Shown: positions 1 to 8,146 of the stretch, piece after piece
Position numbering within the stretch: the first letter of the stretch is position 1
Layout of the letters: every line of letters begins with the position of its first letter
Assembly: GCA_946626795.1 (NCBI GenBank)
Contig: CAMOUZ010000044.1
Span: 1-8,926, forward strand
Length of the DNA: 8,926 nucleotides
Reading direction: 5' to 3'
DNA from: an uncultured Clostridia bacterium
GTDB taxonomy: Bacteria; Bacillota; Clostridia; Christensenellales; CAG-1252
Translations under genes and position numbers: made by a program
The notes under the pieces: generated by a model
The model's input: the letters and a program-made list of their open reading frames with translations, nothing else
Told to the model about the DNA's origin: nothing
The model's database searches: none

Positions 1-1874
1 GCAATATCGTGAAGAAAAACGGCGAAACTTTCGACCTCGTGGCGAAAGCCCCCGCCCATTTGTCCAATACGGAGAAGAATTTCACCGTACATAAAGGCGT
101 GATCTATTATTTCGCCGCGGACGGCGTTTTCAAAGGGGACGCCCCTCTTTCTTTCCTCGAAACGGGGGACGGAGACCGCAAGTTGACCTCCGCGACGGAC
201 GTTTCGCTCGCGGGCGATCTCGTCTATGTGACGGACGCTTCCTATCGCGCGGTCAAAGTCTTCCACGCCGAGTCGGGTGAGTTTAGGCGTTACATCGGCT
301 CCTACGGCAAAGATCTCGGCAGGCTCACCGATCCCGTCGCGCTCAGCGTGAAGGGCGGCCGCATCGCCGTCGTGGACGGACAAATGCGCGCTTCCCTTTT
401 TATGACGGGGAGAGTCGGCGCCTTGGACGGGCACCGGATTTCCGCTCCGACGGACATCGCCCTCTCGGGCGAACGCGCGTACCTTGTGGATCAAGGCGTG
501 CTTTATGAATATGGCGCGGCCGAGACCCTTGAAGGGGAATATATCTTCGGCGAGGCGGCGCATTACGTAGCGGTGGGCTCGGATGAGTCCGTTTATGTCG
601 CTGCGGGCGCAAAGATCTATGTCAAGCGGGCGGGGGAGAGCGCTTTCTCCCTGCTTCGCTCGGTGGATGCTGTGATCGACAGACTGAATATCGGCATCGG
701 CGGGAAGGTCATATACGCCCTCGTCGGGAATAATGTCTATGCCTACACGCCGACCGGGGATCCTCTCGCGGGGTCGCCCGATCCCACGCAGACAGTCCTT
801 GATTTCGCGGTGGATTATCGCGGGAACCTTTATCTTTTGACCGCTTCGAGGGAGATCGTCAGGTATCTCCGCACGGTGAACGGCTATTACAGTCCCACTT
901 CCTTCTTTATCGGAAATGATTTCTCGAAATATGCGGATATCTCCATCGACGGCGACGGCACGCTTTATCTCCTTGCGGATCATAACGTGATCTCTTTCGG
1001 CAAGGAGATTTTCGACGTGGTAACGGGCGAGGACAGTGATTTCGTCCGCAATGAGACTCCCTCGGCGGAGAGCCTTTTCGTCTGTGTCGTGGAAGCTTCT
1101 TCCACCATCGCTTATGTCGCTCCGGATAATTTCGAGGACGTTTCTTACATCGCGCGCGGCGCGAAGCTCCTTTGTTATGACGAAGTGACTTACGCCGACA
1201 ACGTCTATTATCGCGTCGAAACAGAGACGGGCGTCGCATATGTGCCCGCCGCGGACGTGCGCGTTTACGAGAGCGCTCCCGCGCCTTTTGCGAAGGCGCG
1301 TTGCCTGCATACGAAGATCGGCGTGACCATCTATGCTTATCCCTCCAAAATCGATCTTGCACGGGATGCGGAGCCGCTTTTCTCTTCTTTAATGAAGGAA
1401 GACGTCTTTGACGTTTTGTCTTACGTGGCGGTGGATGAAGACGGGAAGGACGTTTGGGGATTCTATCGTGTGCGTTATGAGGGTCTCGTGGGATACGTTC
1501 TGATCTCGGACATCGTGACAGTGGACGAGGAGCCCGTTCCTATCGAGCGTTATAAAGTCAAGATCAAGGCGGAGAAGCTCGGCAAGATGGTCGTTCTTTA
1601 CGAGAATGCGAGCGTCGAGAGCGAAGAAGTGGCTCGTCTTGCGGACGGCACGGAGATCGACGCCTTGGAGCCTTTGAGCGAAGAAAAAGAATTTATACAG
1701 GTCCTCTATGACGGGAAGGTTTGCTACGTTGAGTCGCAATATCTCGGCGAAGGAGGACTTTCCGCGGGACAGACTCTTGCGATCGTGCTGTCCGTAGTCG
1801 CGGTGACGGCGAGTATCATCGTCTTTTTGATCTTACGCGCCGGCAAGAGAAGAAAGATCGTGTATAAGGAGTAA
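1..1874 (+). CDS. Membrane-anchored beta-propeller (NHL-like) and SH3-like repeat protein, 5' partial
   Basis: The reading frame is open to the left window edge. A GTG at 9 could start it, but the codons before it (AAT ATC) are also open. No signal peptide follows that GTG although the domains look extracytoplasmic, so I infer the true start and signal lie upstream. Numbering from the GTG, residues about 25-345 form repeated beta-strand blades; the stretch around 70-115 (VYVTDASYRAVKVF, then YIGSYGKDLGRLTDPVAL) reads as an NHL-type blade. Three SH3-like modules follow at about 350-420, 430-512 and 518-585, each ending in a G-hydrophobic-YV motif (GVAYVPAADV, GLVGYVLISDIV, KVCYVESQYL). One membrane helix spans about 588-609, followed by a basic tail (RAGKRRK), which fits an outside-N, inside-C single-pass protein. 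The ligand is unknown. NHL and SH3 folds usually bind proteins or wall polymers. The stop lies two bases before the next gene. Confidence 0.8.
   Translation, partial: NIVKKNGETFDLVAKAPAHLSNTEKNFTVHKGVIYYFAADGVFKGDAPLSFLETGDGDRKLTSATDVSLAGDLVYVTDASYRAVKVFHAESGEFRRYIGSYGKDLGRLTDPVALSVKGGRIAVVDGQMRASLFMTGRVGALDGHRISAPTDIALSGERAYLVDQGVLYEYGAAETLEGEYIFGEAAHYVAVGSDESVYVAAGAKIYVKRAGESAFSLLRSVDAVIDRLNIGIGGKVIYALVGNNVYAYTPTGDPLAGSPDPTQTVLDFAVDYRGNLYLLTASREIVRYLRTVNGYYSPTSFFIGNDFSKYADISIDGDGTLYLLADHNVISFGKEIFDVVTGEDSDFVRNETPSAESLFVCVVEASSTIAYVAPDNFEDVSYIARGAKLLCYDEVTYADNVYYRVETETGVAYVPAADVRVYESAPAPFAKARCLHTKIGVTIYAYPSKIDLARDAEPLFSSLMKEDVFDVLSYVAVDEDGKDVWGFYRVRYEGLVGYVLISDIVTVDEEPVPIERYKVKIKAEKLGKMVVLYENASVESEEVARLADGTEIDALEPLSEEKEFIQVLYDGKVCYVESQYLGEGGLSAGQTLAIVLSVVAVTASIIVFLILRAGKRRKIVYKE
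1866..1871 (+). promoter_or_regulatory. Ribosome binding site AAGGAG for the alpha-CTD/WG gene
   Basis: AAGGAG lies inside the last codons of the upstream gene, 5 bases before the ATG at 1877. It fixes that start and implies translational coupling of the two genes. Confidence 0.75.
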
Positions 1875-1876
1875 AT

Positions 1877-2851
1877 ATGGGTAGAAATAACAGGCATTGG
1901 CATAAGAAGCCGCAACAAGCCGCTTCCGATTATAAGCCGCCGTATGGCGAAGACCTTTTGCAGATGTCCGTGGACGGGCTGAATCTGTCCGTGGAGACGC
2001 TCGAAATCTTGAAAAAGGGCGGCATACATACCGTGGGCGACATCGTGAAACGCCGCAAAAACGATATGTATAAAGTCCAGAACTTCAATAAAAAGAAGCT
2101 CTTTGAAGTGACGAATGCGATCGCTCCGCTCAAAGTGGATTTCCGCCCCGAGGAGGCGCCGAAAGACCGGCCTCCGCAGGAGCAAAAGAAAGGAGAGAAG
2201 CCCGCGCGCACGGCTCAGCCGCAAGCGAAGGCGGAGAAGAAAGGACAAGAGCCGCGGAAACAGGGCGGAGAGCCCCCTCGCGAAGGACGCGAACAGCGTG
2301 AACCGCGCGAGCAGAGAGAGAGGAACGAGACGCCGCGCGATCGTCAGAATAAAGGCAAAGAACAGCAAAACAAGGGCAAAAAGGAGAGCGGAAACGCCTC
2401 CGTGGATTTCTCGCGTATTTTCCCGCGCGAGAAGCTCGTGCATTCCCCGCGTATTGAGCCGGAGAAGGACCGTTTTACGAAGTTCCAGCGCGCGGGTAAG
2501 TGGGGATTCAAGGACGAGAACGGAAAGGAAGTCATTCCGCCCATTTACACCGAAGCTTTGAATTTCAAAGAGGATATGGCGGCGGTGGAGATGAACGGAC
2601 TTTTCGGATATATCAATCGCGAAAACGTGCTCGTGATCCCTTATAAATACGACACGGCGGGCAGTTTCTCGGAGGGTTGGGCGAATGTCTCCCTCGGAGA
2701 GAAATGCGGCTATATCGATCAAGACGGGAAAGAGACAGTTCCTTTCATCTATGATGCGGCGACCGCCTTCACGGGCGAGGGCTACGGAAGGGTGAAGAAA
2801 GACGGCAGATGGGGAAATATCCGCAAAGACGGCGAAGTCTCTTGGCAGTAA
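1877..2851 (+). CDS. RNA polymerase alpha-CTD-like domain fused to WG repeats
   Basis: This 324-residue protein has no signal peptide or membrane segment, so it is probably cytoplasmic. Residues 31-85 align without gaps to the C-terminal domain of RNA polymerase alpha (LNLSV, GIHTVGDIVKR, NKKKLFEV). By that alignment the E. coli DNA-contact positions R265, N268 and G296 are replaced by E40, E43 and N71, while K298 and E302 are kept (K73, E77). It is therefore probably not a standard UP-element binder. Residues 88-198 form a low-complexity linker rich in E, K, R, Q and P, likely disordered. Residues 200-324 hold four WG-type repeats of about 34 residues, with the diagnostic pair at W209-G210, F243-G244, C277-G278 and W312-G313, separated by the usual 'DG/EN..VIP..Y' pattern. 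WG repeats are generally thought to mediate protein interaction. The gene lies between a surface-protein gene and an ABC transporter. Its function is not known to me; a scaffold or regulatory adaptor is an inference. Confidence 0.85.
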   Translation: MGRNNRHWHKKPQQAASDYKPPYGEDLLQMSVDGLNLSVETLEILKKGGIHTVGDIVKRRKNDMYKVQNFNKKKLFEVTNAIAPLKVDFRPEEAPKDRPPQEQKKGEKPARTAQPQAKAEKKGQEPRKQGGEPPREGREQREPREQRERNETPRDRQNKGKEQQNKGKKESGNASVDFSRIFPREKLVHSPRIEPEKDRFTKFQRAGKWGFKDENGKEVIPPIYTEALNFKEDMAAVEMNGLFGYINRENVLVIPYKYDTAGSFSEGWANVSLGEKCGYIDQDGKETVPFIYDAATAFTGEGYGRVKKDGRWGNIRKDGEVSWQ

Positions 2852-2884
2852 AGGACGACGTAAAAGAAAAGGATACGAAATACG

Positions 2885-2903
2885 CGCGACGCGTTGCGTC
2901 GTG
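2885..2903 (+). promoter_or_regulatory. Hairpin just upstream of the ABC ATPase ribosome site
   Basis: CGACGC and GCGTCG pair perfectly around a GTT loop (2887-2901), and a G:U and a C:G pair extend the stem to 8 bp. The hairpin ends three bases before the GAGGG ribosome site (2906-2910; 7 bases from the ATG). No T-run follows, so it is not an intrinsic terminator. It could affect translation or RNA processing between genes 2 and 3. ACGACG at 2855-2860 offers a competing partner for CGTCGT at 2897-2902. Any function is unproven. Confidence 0.35.
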
Positions 2904-2917
2904 ACGAGGGATAAAAT

Positions 2918-3643
2918 ATGCTTACGATCAGAAATTTAAAGAAGAAATATATCAATAGCAAGCGTTACTCGATCAATGACCTTACCTTGGAATTGAAAGA
3001 GGGAGAGATCTTCGGTTTTCTCGGGCAGAACGGCGCGGGAAAGTCCACGACCATCAAATGTATCACGGGGATCCATCCCTATGACAGCGGCGAGATCATC
3101 GTATGCGGGTACGATATGAAGAAGGACCCGATCAATGCGAAAAAGAATATCGGATACGTCCCCGACAATCACTCGGTCTATGAGAAGCTGACGGGCAGGG
3201 AATATGTAAATTACATCGCGGATCTTTACGACGTGCCCCTCGAAGCGCGCGAAGAGCGCTTGAATAAATACCTCAAAATGTTCAAGATCTCTTTCGCGAT
3301 CGATCGTCAGATCAAGGGCTATTCGCACGGAATGAAGCAGAAGATCTGTATTATCGCCGCCCTCATCCATAATCCCAAGCTCTGGGTGCTCGACGAGCCG
3401 ATGGTGGGTCTCGATCCGCAGTCCATGTTCGACATCATCGACGAGATGAAAAAACATACGGCGGAGGGGAATACCGTTTTCTTCTCTTCGCACAATATCG
3501 ATCTCGTTTCCAAGTTATGCGACCGCGTGGCGATCATCCATGACGGCGAGCTTTGCGCCGTGATCGACCTGCATGAAGAAGGAAAGAGGGAGTCGCTCGA
3601 AAGCGTCTTCCGCAGCTATACAATGGCGGAGAATCAGGCATGA
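2918..3643 (+). CDS. ABC transporter ATP-binding protein (CcmA-like exporter type)
   Basis: This 241-residue cytoplasmic ATPase is of normal length for a single nucleotide-binding domain and would power the permease encoded next. Visible motifs are Walker A GQNGAGKST (36-44), an ABC signature of the form YSHGMKQK (from 135) in place of LSGGQ, Walker B LWVLDEP (155-161) with the catalytic Glu at 160, D-loop GLDP (164-167), and the switch His at 192 in SSHNID. The Q-loop position holds Asp (D83 in GYVPDN), as acidic residues often do in the CcmA/ABC-2 exporter group. All catalytic residues are present, so it should be active. GAGGG at 2906-2910 supports the ATG at 2918. The stop overlaps the permease start as ATGA. 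Export of a lipid, peptide or polysaccharide-type substrate is typical of the family; the substrate here cannot be told. Confidence 0.95.
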   Translation: MLTIRNLKKKYINSKRYSINDLTLELKEGEIFGFLGQNGAGKSTTIKCITGIHPYDSGEIIVCGYDMKKDPINAKKNIGYVPDNHSVYEKLTGREYVNYIADLYDVPLEAREERLNKYLKMFKISFAIDRQIKGYSHGMKQKICIIAALIHNPKLWVLDEPMVGLDPQSMFDIIDEMKKHTAEGNTVFFSSHNIDLVSKLCDRVAIIHDGELCAVIDLHEEGKRESLESVFRSYTMAENQA

Positions 3644-5253
3644 AAGAATACAAGACTCTTTTCAAGCTCGAACTCAAAGCGCGTTTCGGGACGCGCGGCG
3701 CTTCCAAACCCGTGGCGACGGCTTTCAAAATATTGCTTTTCACCGCGCTGGCGCTTCTCGTTTACGCCCTTTATATCTTCGGCGTGAATCAGCTCGTTTT
3801 GATGTTTGACATGTATCAGATGAGCAAGGAGTTCCTTGTGCTCTTTATCGCCCTCTCGATGCTCATCCTCGTGGTGTTCGGCATAAGCTCCGTCATTAAA
3901 AATCTTTTCCGCAGCGGCGACAACGAGCTTTTGATGCGCTTCCCCGTTTCGGCGGGCGCCGTGTTCGCTTCCAAGATCGCCGTCCTCGTGATGATGCAAG
4001 TCATCTTTACCGTCGTGGTGGAGCTCCCCGTCTTCGTCATCTACGGCATCGTCACCAAGCAGAATTGGGCTTATTACGCCTTGCTGCCCGTCGTGATGGT
4101 TTTCATCAGCGCGCTTCCTTTGGCGGTGTCGAATCTGCTTGCGATCCCCGTCATGCAGATCAGTTCGCGCACCAAGAATATGTTCACGCTCTCTCTCCTC
4201 GTCTCGGTCATTATGGTGGCGGCGGGCTTTGCGATCTATATGCATATCATTCAAGGCGTTGTGGACTATATGAAAGAGGAGGCGATGAGCTTTTTCAGCA
4301 AGGAGACGATGGTCATCGTCAGCCAAGCCGCGAAATATATCTATCCCGCGAATTTCTTCGCGTATATGCTCATCGGCGAATGGCGCCTCGGGAGCAGTCT
4401 CATCTCGATAGCGGTCGTGCTCGTTTTCGCGGGCGGCGCGGTGCTCCTGAATAAGAGGCATTATCTCAATACCATTCTTCGCGATATTGAGGGCGGCGGC
4501 GCCACCTTCACGAAAGTGACCAAGAATAAGGTCCGTAAGCCCACCCTTTCCGTCTTCCGTCGCGAGTTCCTCGACATCTTCCGCAGCAGTAATTATTCTT
4601 TCCAATATCTCTGCATGGCGGTGGCGGCGCCCGTGATGGTCTTTTATTGCAATCGCCTCGCCGCATCGATGGGCGAGCGTTCCATCGGCGCGGCGATCGT
4701 GCCCGCGCTCGCTTTGATGGTCATGTTGACTTTCTGCACGATCATCCTCTCTTTTGCTGCTTCTTCGGTGTCGCGCGAAGGGGATAATTTTTATTTGACC
4801 AAGATCGTTCCCGTGAAATACAGGACGCAGGTTCTCATCAAGCTTGCTTTGTATATGGCGGTCTCCACGGCGTCCATTCTTGTGACGGCGATCCTCATTT
4901 GGGCGACGAAGCAGGTTTCGGCGAAATTTGCCTTCGGCGCTTTCGGCATCGCCTTTATGGTGTCGGTGGCGGTGACTTGCTTCGCCGTGCGTCTCGATAC
5001 GGCGCGTCCGCAGTTCGCCGTGGGCGGAGACGGAGAGCTCAGCGTGGGAAATATCTCCACCTTTATCACGCTCTTTGTCGGATTCGCCATCTCCATTCTT
5101 TACGGACTTTTCGGTATGGTGGGACTCTTCCTTTGGGGAGAAGTCATGACTTTCCTTATCCTTGCCGGCGTTTCGCTCCTGCTTGCCGTAGGATCGGTGC
5201 TCTGGCTGATGATCGGCCTCGACGCAAGATACGAGAGGATCTCGCAGAGATGA
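3640..5253 (+). CDS. ABC exporter permease, multi-spanning
   Basis: This 537-residue integral membrane protein begins inside the stop of the ATPase gene (ATGA overlap), with GGAG at 3628-3631 eight bases before the ATG. Two ABC-2-like halves can be seen. Hydrophobic segments fall at about 28-50, 65-87, 108-135, 146-170, 183-205, 250-268, 322-340, 350-372, 397-420, 430-448, 470-500 and 505-530, so about 12 helices. After helix 2 there is a charged cytoplasmic stretch with NELLMRFPVSAGAVFASK, the 'LL..P.s...if.sK' pattern found in putative ABC exporter permeases, which probably contacts the ATPase. A second related element, FYLTKIVPVKYRTQVLIK, lies near 385-400, suggesting the two halves are ancient duplicates. 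This permease plus a dimer of the upstream ATPase would form an exporter. Its length exceeds that of ordinary ABC-2 permeases (about 250-400 residues) because of this two-half design. Confidence 0.9.
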   Translation: MKEYKTLFKLELKARFGTRGASKPVATAFKILLFTALALLVYALYIFGVNQLVLMFDMYQMSKEFLVLFIALSMLILVVFGISSVIKNLFRSGDNELLMRFPVSAGAVFASKIAVLVMMQVIFTVVVELPVFVIYGIVTKQNWAYYALLPVVMVFISALPLAVSNLLAIPVMQISSRTKNMFTLSLLVSVIMVAAGFAIYMHIIQGVVDYMKEEAMSFFSKETMVIVSQAAKYIYPANFFAYMLIGEWRLGSSLISIAVVLVFAGGAVLLNKRHYLNTILRDIEGGGATFTKVTKNKVRKPTLSVFRREFLDIFRSSNYSFQYLCMAVAAPVMVFYCNRLAASMGERSIGAAIVPALALMVMLTFCTIILSFAASSVSREGDNFYLTKIVPVKYRTQVLIKLALYMAVSTASILVTAILIWATKQVSAKFAFGAFGIAFMVSVAVTCFAVRLDTARPQFAVGGDGELSVGNISTFITLFVGFAISILYGLFGMVGLFLWGEVMTFLILAGVSLLLAVGSVLWLMIGLDARYERISQR

Positions 5254-5255
5254 TC

Positions 5256-5301
5256 CGACGCCGCAGGGCGCAACGATAAATCAAAGGAGAAAACGGCGTC
5301 G
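5256..5301 (+). repeat. 8-bp inverted repeat in the permease to Big-protein gap
   Basis: CGACGCCG (5256-5263) and CGGCGTCG (5294-5301) are perfect reverse complements around a 30-base loop that holds an orphan AAAGGAG-like ribosome site (about 5283-5288) with no start codon behind it. A second small hairpin, CCCT-CGAA-AGGG (5305-5316), follows directly. Neither has a T-run, so readthrough into the next gene is expected. The rest of this 95-base gap shows nothing else. Confidence 0.3.
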
Positions 5302-5348
5302 CACCCCTCGAAAGGGAGGAGATCGGCCGTAAGAAGATATAGAGCGAT

Positions 5349-8048
5349 ATGAAAAAGATAATGATAGCGATATTACTGCTCATCCCGATATTGGTCATTC
5401 TCACGATCAGTGCGAGTGGACTTCTCATCGCGTCCGCCTTCGTGGATATTCCCGCGGAGTCCATTCGGCTGAAACACAGCGGTGAAGAGGTGATGAGTGA
5501 GGAGATCATTCTCGAAGAGCAAAATACTTTGCGGAAATATACGTTGATTTGCGATGTTTTCCCCGGGATCGCGACGGATGAGATCGCTTGGGAATCTTCC
5601 GATCCGAAGATCGCGAAGGTCACTCCTTCGAAGAATCGAAAAGACGCCGCCGAAGTAGAGTTTCTCGATTACGGCAGCGTGGACATCACCTGCACCTCCA
5701 AGAAGAATACTTCCGTGAATGCGCGCGTCACCTTCTATGTGACGGGCAAAGTCCCCGGCTATCTTTTGATCGGAGACTATGAAGGCGAGACCTTCTCCGA
5801 GCTCGCTTTGCGGAGATACGAGATCAAGAACCTCCTTGCTTCCGTGAAGCCCGCGGTCAGTGTTCGCGCGGAGAAAGTAGAATGGTCGAGCTCGGATGAG
5901 AGCGTCGTGAAAGTGGATAATAACGGCGTCGTGCAGGCGCTTTCGGAAGGAAACGCCGTTGTCTCCGCGACGGTGACGGCTTCGGGTAAGACGGTCTCGA
6001 ATCAGGTCAACGTGCGCGTTTCGGGTAGCGCGCTTTTGCGTGAGTCCGTGCTTTATACGACATCGTCTTCCGTCTCGGTCTCCGAATGCGGCTGTCTCGC
6101 CGACGAGGAAGCGACGGCGGAAGGCGGGGACGTTTTGGATCTTTCGCATACGCCTGTCTTCGGATCCTTGCAAGTGAAGGTGAAGAAAGGAGATCGCGAG
6201 GAGACCTTGACGGTCGTGAAAGTGGCGTCCGAGAAGACTATCGTCATCGAAAACATCTTTGCTTTAAAGAGCGGCGCGCTCTCGAATTTCCTCTCTCTCG
6301 GCACGTCTAACGTCGAGCTTCGCGCGGTGGCTTTGGACGGCGCTTCGCCCGCCATTCGCTGGATGAGCACGAATACCGATGTAGCGGACGTCGTGCAGGG
6401 CAGGATCTATGCAAAGGGAAGCGGCGAGGCGGAAATCTATGCGGAAGCGGAGGAATATGCCTCCCAGCGGATCACCGTCCACGTGACGAGCACGGTGGAT
6501 GATTTCCGCCTCTCTGAGACGGAGTATATGGATAAAGTGGGTCTCATGCAAGAGCGTGTCTTCGGAAACGTCTCTTATATCAATGGGACTTACACCAAGC
6601 GTTATGCGCTCACCGTACGTTCCTATCCCGAAGACGTCGGCATCGAGTCTTACACTTTCGACAGCACGAATAAAGACGTCGCCACGGTGGATAGTGAGGG
6701 GGTCGTGACCTTCGCGGATGACGTGGACGGCGAGTCCTGCACCATCACCGCCACGGCGTATAATCAAGACGGACTTCCTGTAAGAAGGAGCTACACCTTT
6801 AATCTCGTGAACGGCGTAAACGTGGGCGTTGGCATTCCCAAGGCGCATTTCGACGCCTCGAAAGGGGAGAAGCCCTCCTTCGCTCCGTATTGGGATCTTA
6901 AAAACGTCCTTGCGAATGAGAGCACCAAAGGCGTCATCTTACATACCGACATTTATTACCCCTCGAAATCCGACGGCGGCACTGCCTTGAAGAATATCAC
7001 GGTGCCTCTTTACGGCAATGGCAATAAGCTCGACGGGCAGTTCTTTATGGAGTCTGTGGAGTTTGACGAGATGCTCCTCCTTTGGGACTTCTCTTCTTTC
7101 CAAACGATGCCCGCCTCTCTCGACCTAACCGTCACGAACCTGAATATGCAAGCGACGCAACCCACCACGGAGGATTCCAAGGAGACTTTCGAGGCTCTCA
7201 GCCATTCGGGCGGCGGCGCGATCAGCCTGATCGGAAATTATCCCGATCCTTCCTATCATATAAGCCTCACGGTGAAAGGCTGTCTCTTCCAATATGCGTA
7301 TAGCCATATCAATATCGCGATCGGGGATGTCTTCGTGGACGGCTGTATCTTACGCAATAACGCCGCTTCCGCCATCGTCTTGCAAGAGTCCGATTATTGC
7401 CGCGCCAGCGCGAAAGTAAAGAACTGCATTTTCAGCCATACCATCGCGCCCGTGGTGATCGCTTGCGGGAATTTCGACGCAGTCGTGGATAGCTTTTCCA
7501 AGAATAAAAATACAAATGCGGTAAACTTCGGATTCTTTGAGTTTGAAGGTGAAAATTACGTTTATAATTGGAAGAAGCTCGATGAAGTGCAGATGAATAT
7601 CCTTCCGCAGAAGGATGATGAGACGGTGCAACTTTTGGTGCAGTCTTTCGGCGATTTTTTGAGCACGGTGATCCGTGAAGCCTTCAAGATGTCCGACGAA
7701 GGGAATTTCTATGTGGATAAAGACGGCGAAACATGGCTGAATTTCTCCTTCTTGGTCATCGGCATTTGGCAGGACATGAATCCGAATTTCAATGAGAGCA
7801 CATATCAGGCGGACGGATTAAACGTGCGCTTCAATGAGAAAATGTATGCGGTGTATGAGGTTCATCCCGAAGAGGTGGAAACCATAAAGAAACTTGTCGG
7901 TAAGTTTAAAAAGATCATCGACATCGAGAAGAATAAGACCTATCATATCGTCAGTAAGGATGCGAAGGGGCATTGGAATACGATGCCGGGAGAGAATTAC
8001 GAGATAGATGATACGGTACGCGCGCGCTTAATGGGCGAGCTTGTTTAA
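5349..8048 (+). CDS. Large exported Big/Ig-like domain and beta-helix surface protein
   Basis: This 899-residue protein starts with MKK and a long hydrophobic helix (about 4-31) with no obvious cleavage site, so it is either secreted or held by an N-terminal anchor; there is no LPXTG or C-terminal membrane segment. Four bacterial Ig-like (Big_2-type) units can be seen from their W/F-x-S-S-x-x-x-x-V-A-x-V core: around W81 (AWESSDPKIAKV), W179 (EWSSSDESVVKVDNNGVV), W338 (RWMSTNTDVADV) and 435 (YTFDSTNKDVATVDSEGVV). Residues about 590-715 contain short beta-strand rungs with stacked Asn, Cys and Gly (VKGCLFQYAYSHINIAIG, VDGCILRNNAASAIVL, VKNCIFSH), typical of a right-handed parallel beta-helix. 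The last 180 residues are unassigned. A TAG at 5340 in frame rules out an earlier start. The ribosome site is weak (AGAG at 5341-5344), and ATG 5361 is an alternative. Binding to wall, glycan or host material is inferred; no catalytic residues are recognised. Confidence 0.85.
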   Translation: MKKIMIAILLLIPILVILTISASGLLIASAFVDIPAESIRLKHSGEEVMSEEIILEEQNTLRKYTLICDVFPGIATDEIAWESSDPKIAKVTPSKNRKDAAEVEFLDYGSVDITCTSKKNTSVNARVTFYVTGKVPGYLLIGDYEGETFSELALRRYEIKNLLASVKPAVSVRAEKVEWSSSDESVVKVDNNGVVQALSEGNAVVSATVTASGKTVSNQVNVRVSGSALLRESVLYTTSSSVSVSECGCLADEEATAEGGDVLDLSHTPVFGSLQVKVKKGDREETLTVVKVASEKTIVIENIFALKSGALSNFLSLGTSNVELRAVALDGASPAIRWMSTNTDVADVVQGRIYAKGSGEAEIYAEAEEYASQRITVHVTSTVDDFRLSETEYMDKVGLMQERVFGNVSYINGTYTKRYALTVRSYPEDVGIESYTFDSTNKDVATVDSEGVVTFADDVDGESCTITATAYNQDGLPVRRSYTFNLVNGVNVGVGIPKAHFDASKGEKPSFAPYWDLKNVLANESTKGVILHTDIYYPSKSDGGTALKNITVPLYGNGNKLDGQFFMESVEFDEMLLLWDFSSFQTMPASLDLTVTNLNMQATQPTTEDSKETFEALSHSGGGAISLIGNYPDPSYHISLTVKGCLFQYAYSHINIAIGDVFVDGCILRNNAASAIVLQESDYCRASAKVKNCIFSHTIAPVVIACGNFDAVVDSFSKNKNTNAVNFGFFEFEGENYVYNWKKLDEVQMNILPQKDDETVQLLVQSFGDFLSTVIREAFKMSDEGNFYVDKDGETWLNFSFLVIGIWQDMNPNFNESTYQADGLNVRFNEKMYAVYEVHPEEVETIKKLVGKFKKIIDIEKNKTYHIVSKDAKGHWNTMPGENYEIDDTVRARLMGELV

Positions 8049-8090
8049 GGGCGCATCTACGTCGCTAACTTCCTCGCTCGTCGGGCATCA

Positions 8091-8105
8091 CGTACGGAAA
8101 GTACG
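8091..8105. repeat. Small palindrome CGTAC-GGAAA-GTACG
   Basis: A 5-bp perfect inverted repeat around a GGAAA loop lies 43 bases after the operon stop. It has no T-run and is too short to be a convincing terminator. It may be part of the same dispersed element as the repeats to its right. Confidence 0.3.
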
Positions 8106-8146
8106 CTCAGGTCCGCCTCCTCGGAGAGCGCTCGTATCTGCAACCC

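Noticed and set aside
9..11. GTG at 9 as the true start of the first gene
   Set aside because: The frame is open upstream, there is no visible ribosome site, and the protein would lack the export signal that its topology needs.
1724..2722. Minus-strand open frame of 332 codons
   Set aside because: It lies antisense to the alpha-CTD/WG gene, and its Leu/Arg/Phe-rich composition is what the E/K/R-rich linker gives when read backwards. It has no ribosome site or recognisable domain.
3634..4605. Minus-strand open frame of 323 codons
   Set aside because: It is antisense to the permease; its His/Glu/Asp-rich product is the mirror of hydrophobic codons. No family features.
5373..6173. Minus-strand open frame of 266 codons
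   Set aside because: It is a shadow of the Big-domain gene, which has clear domains in its own frame.
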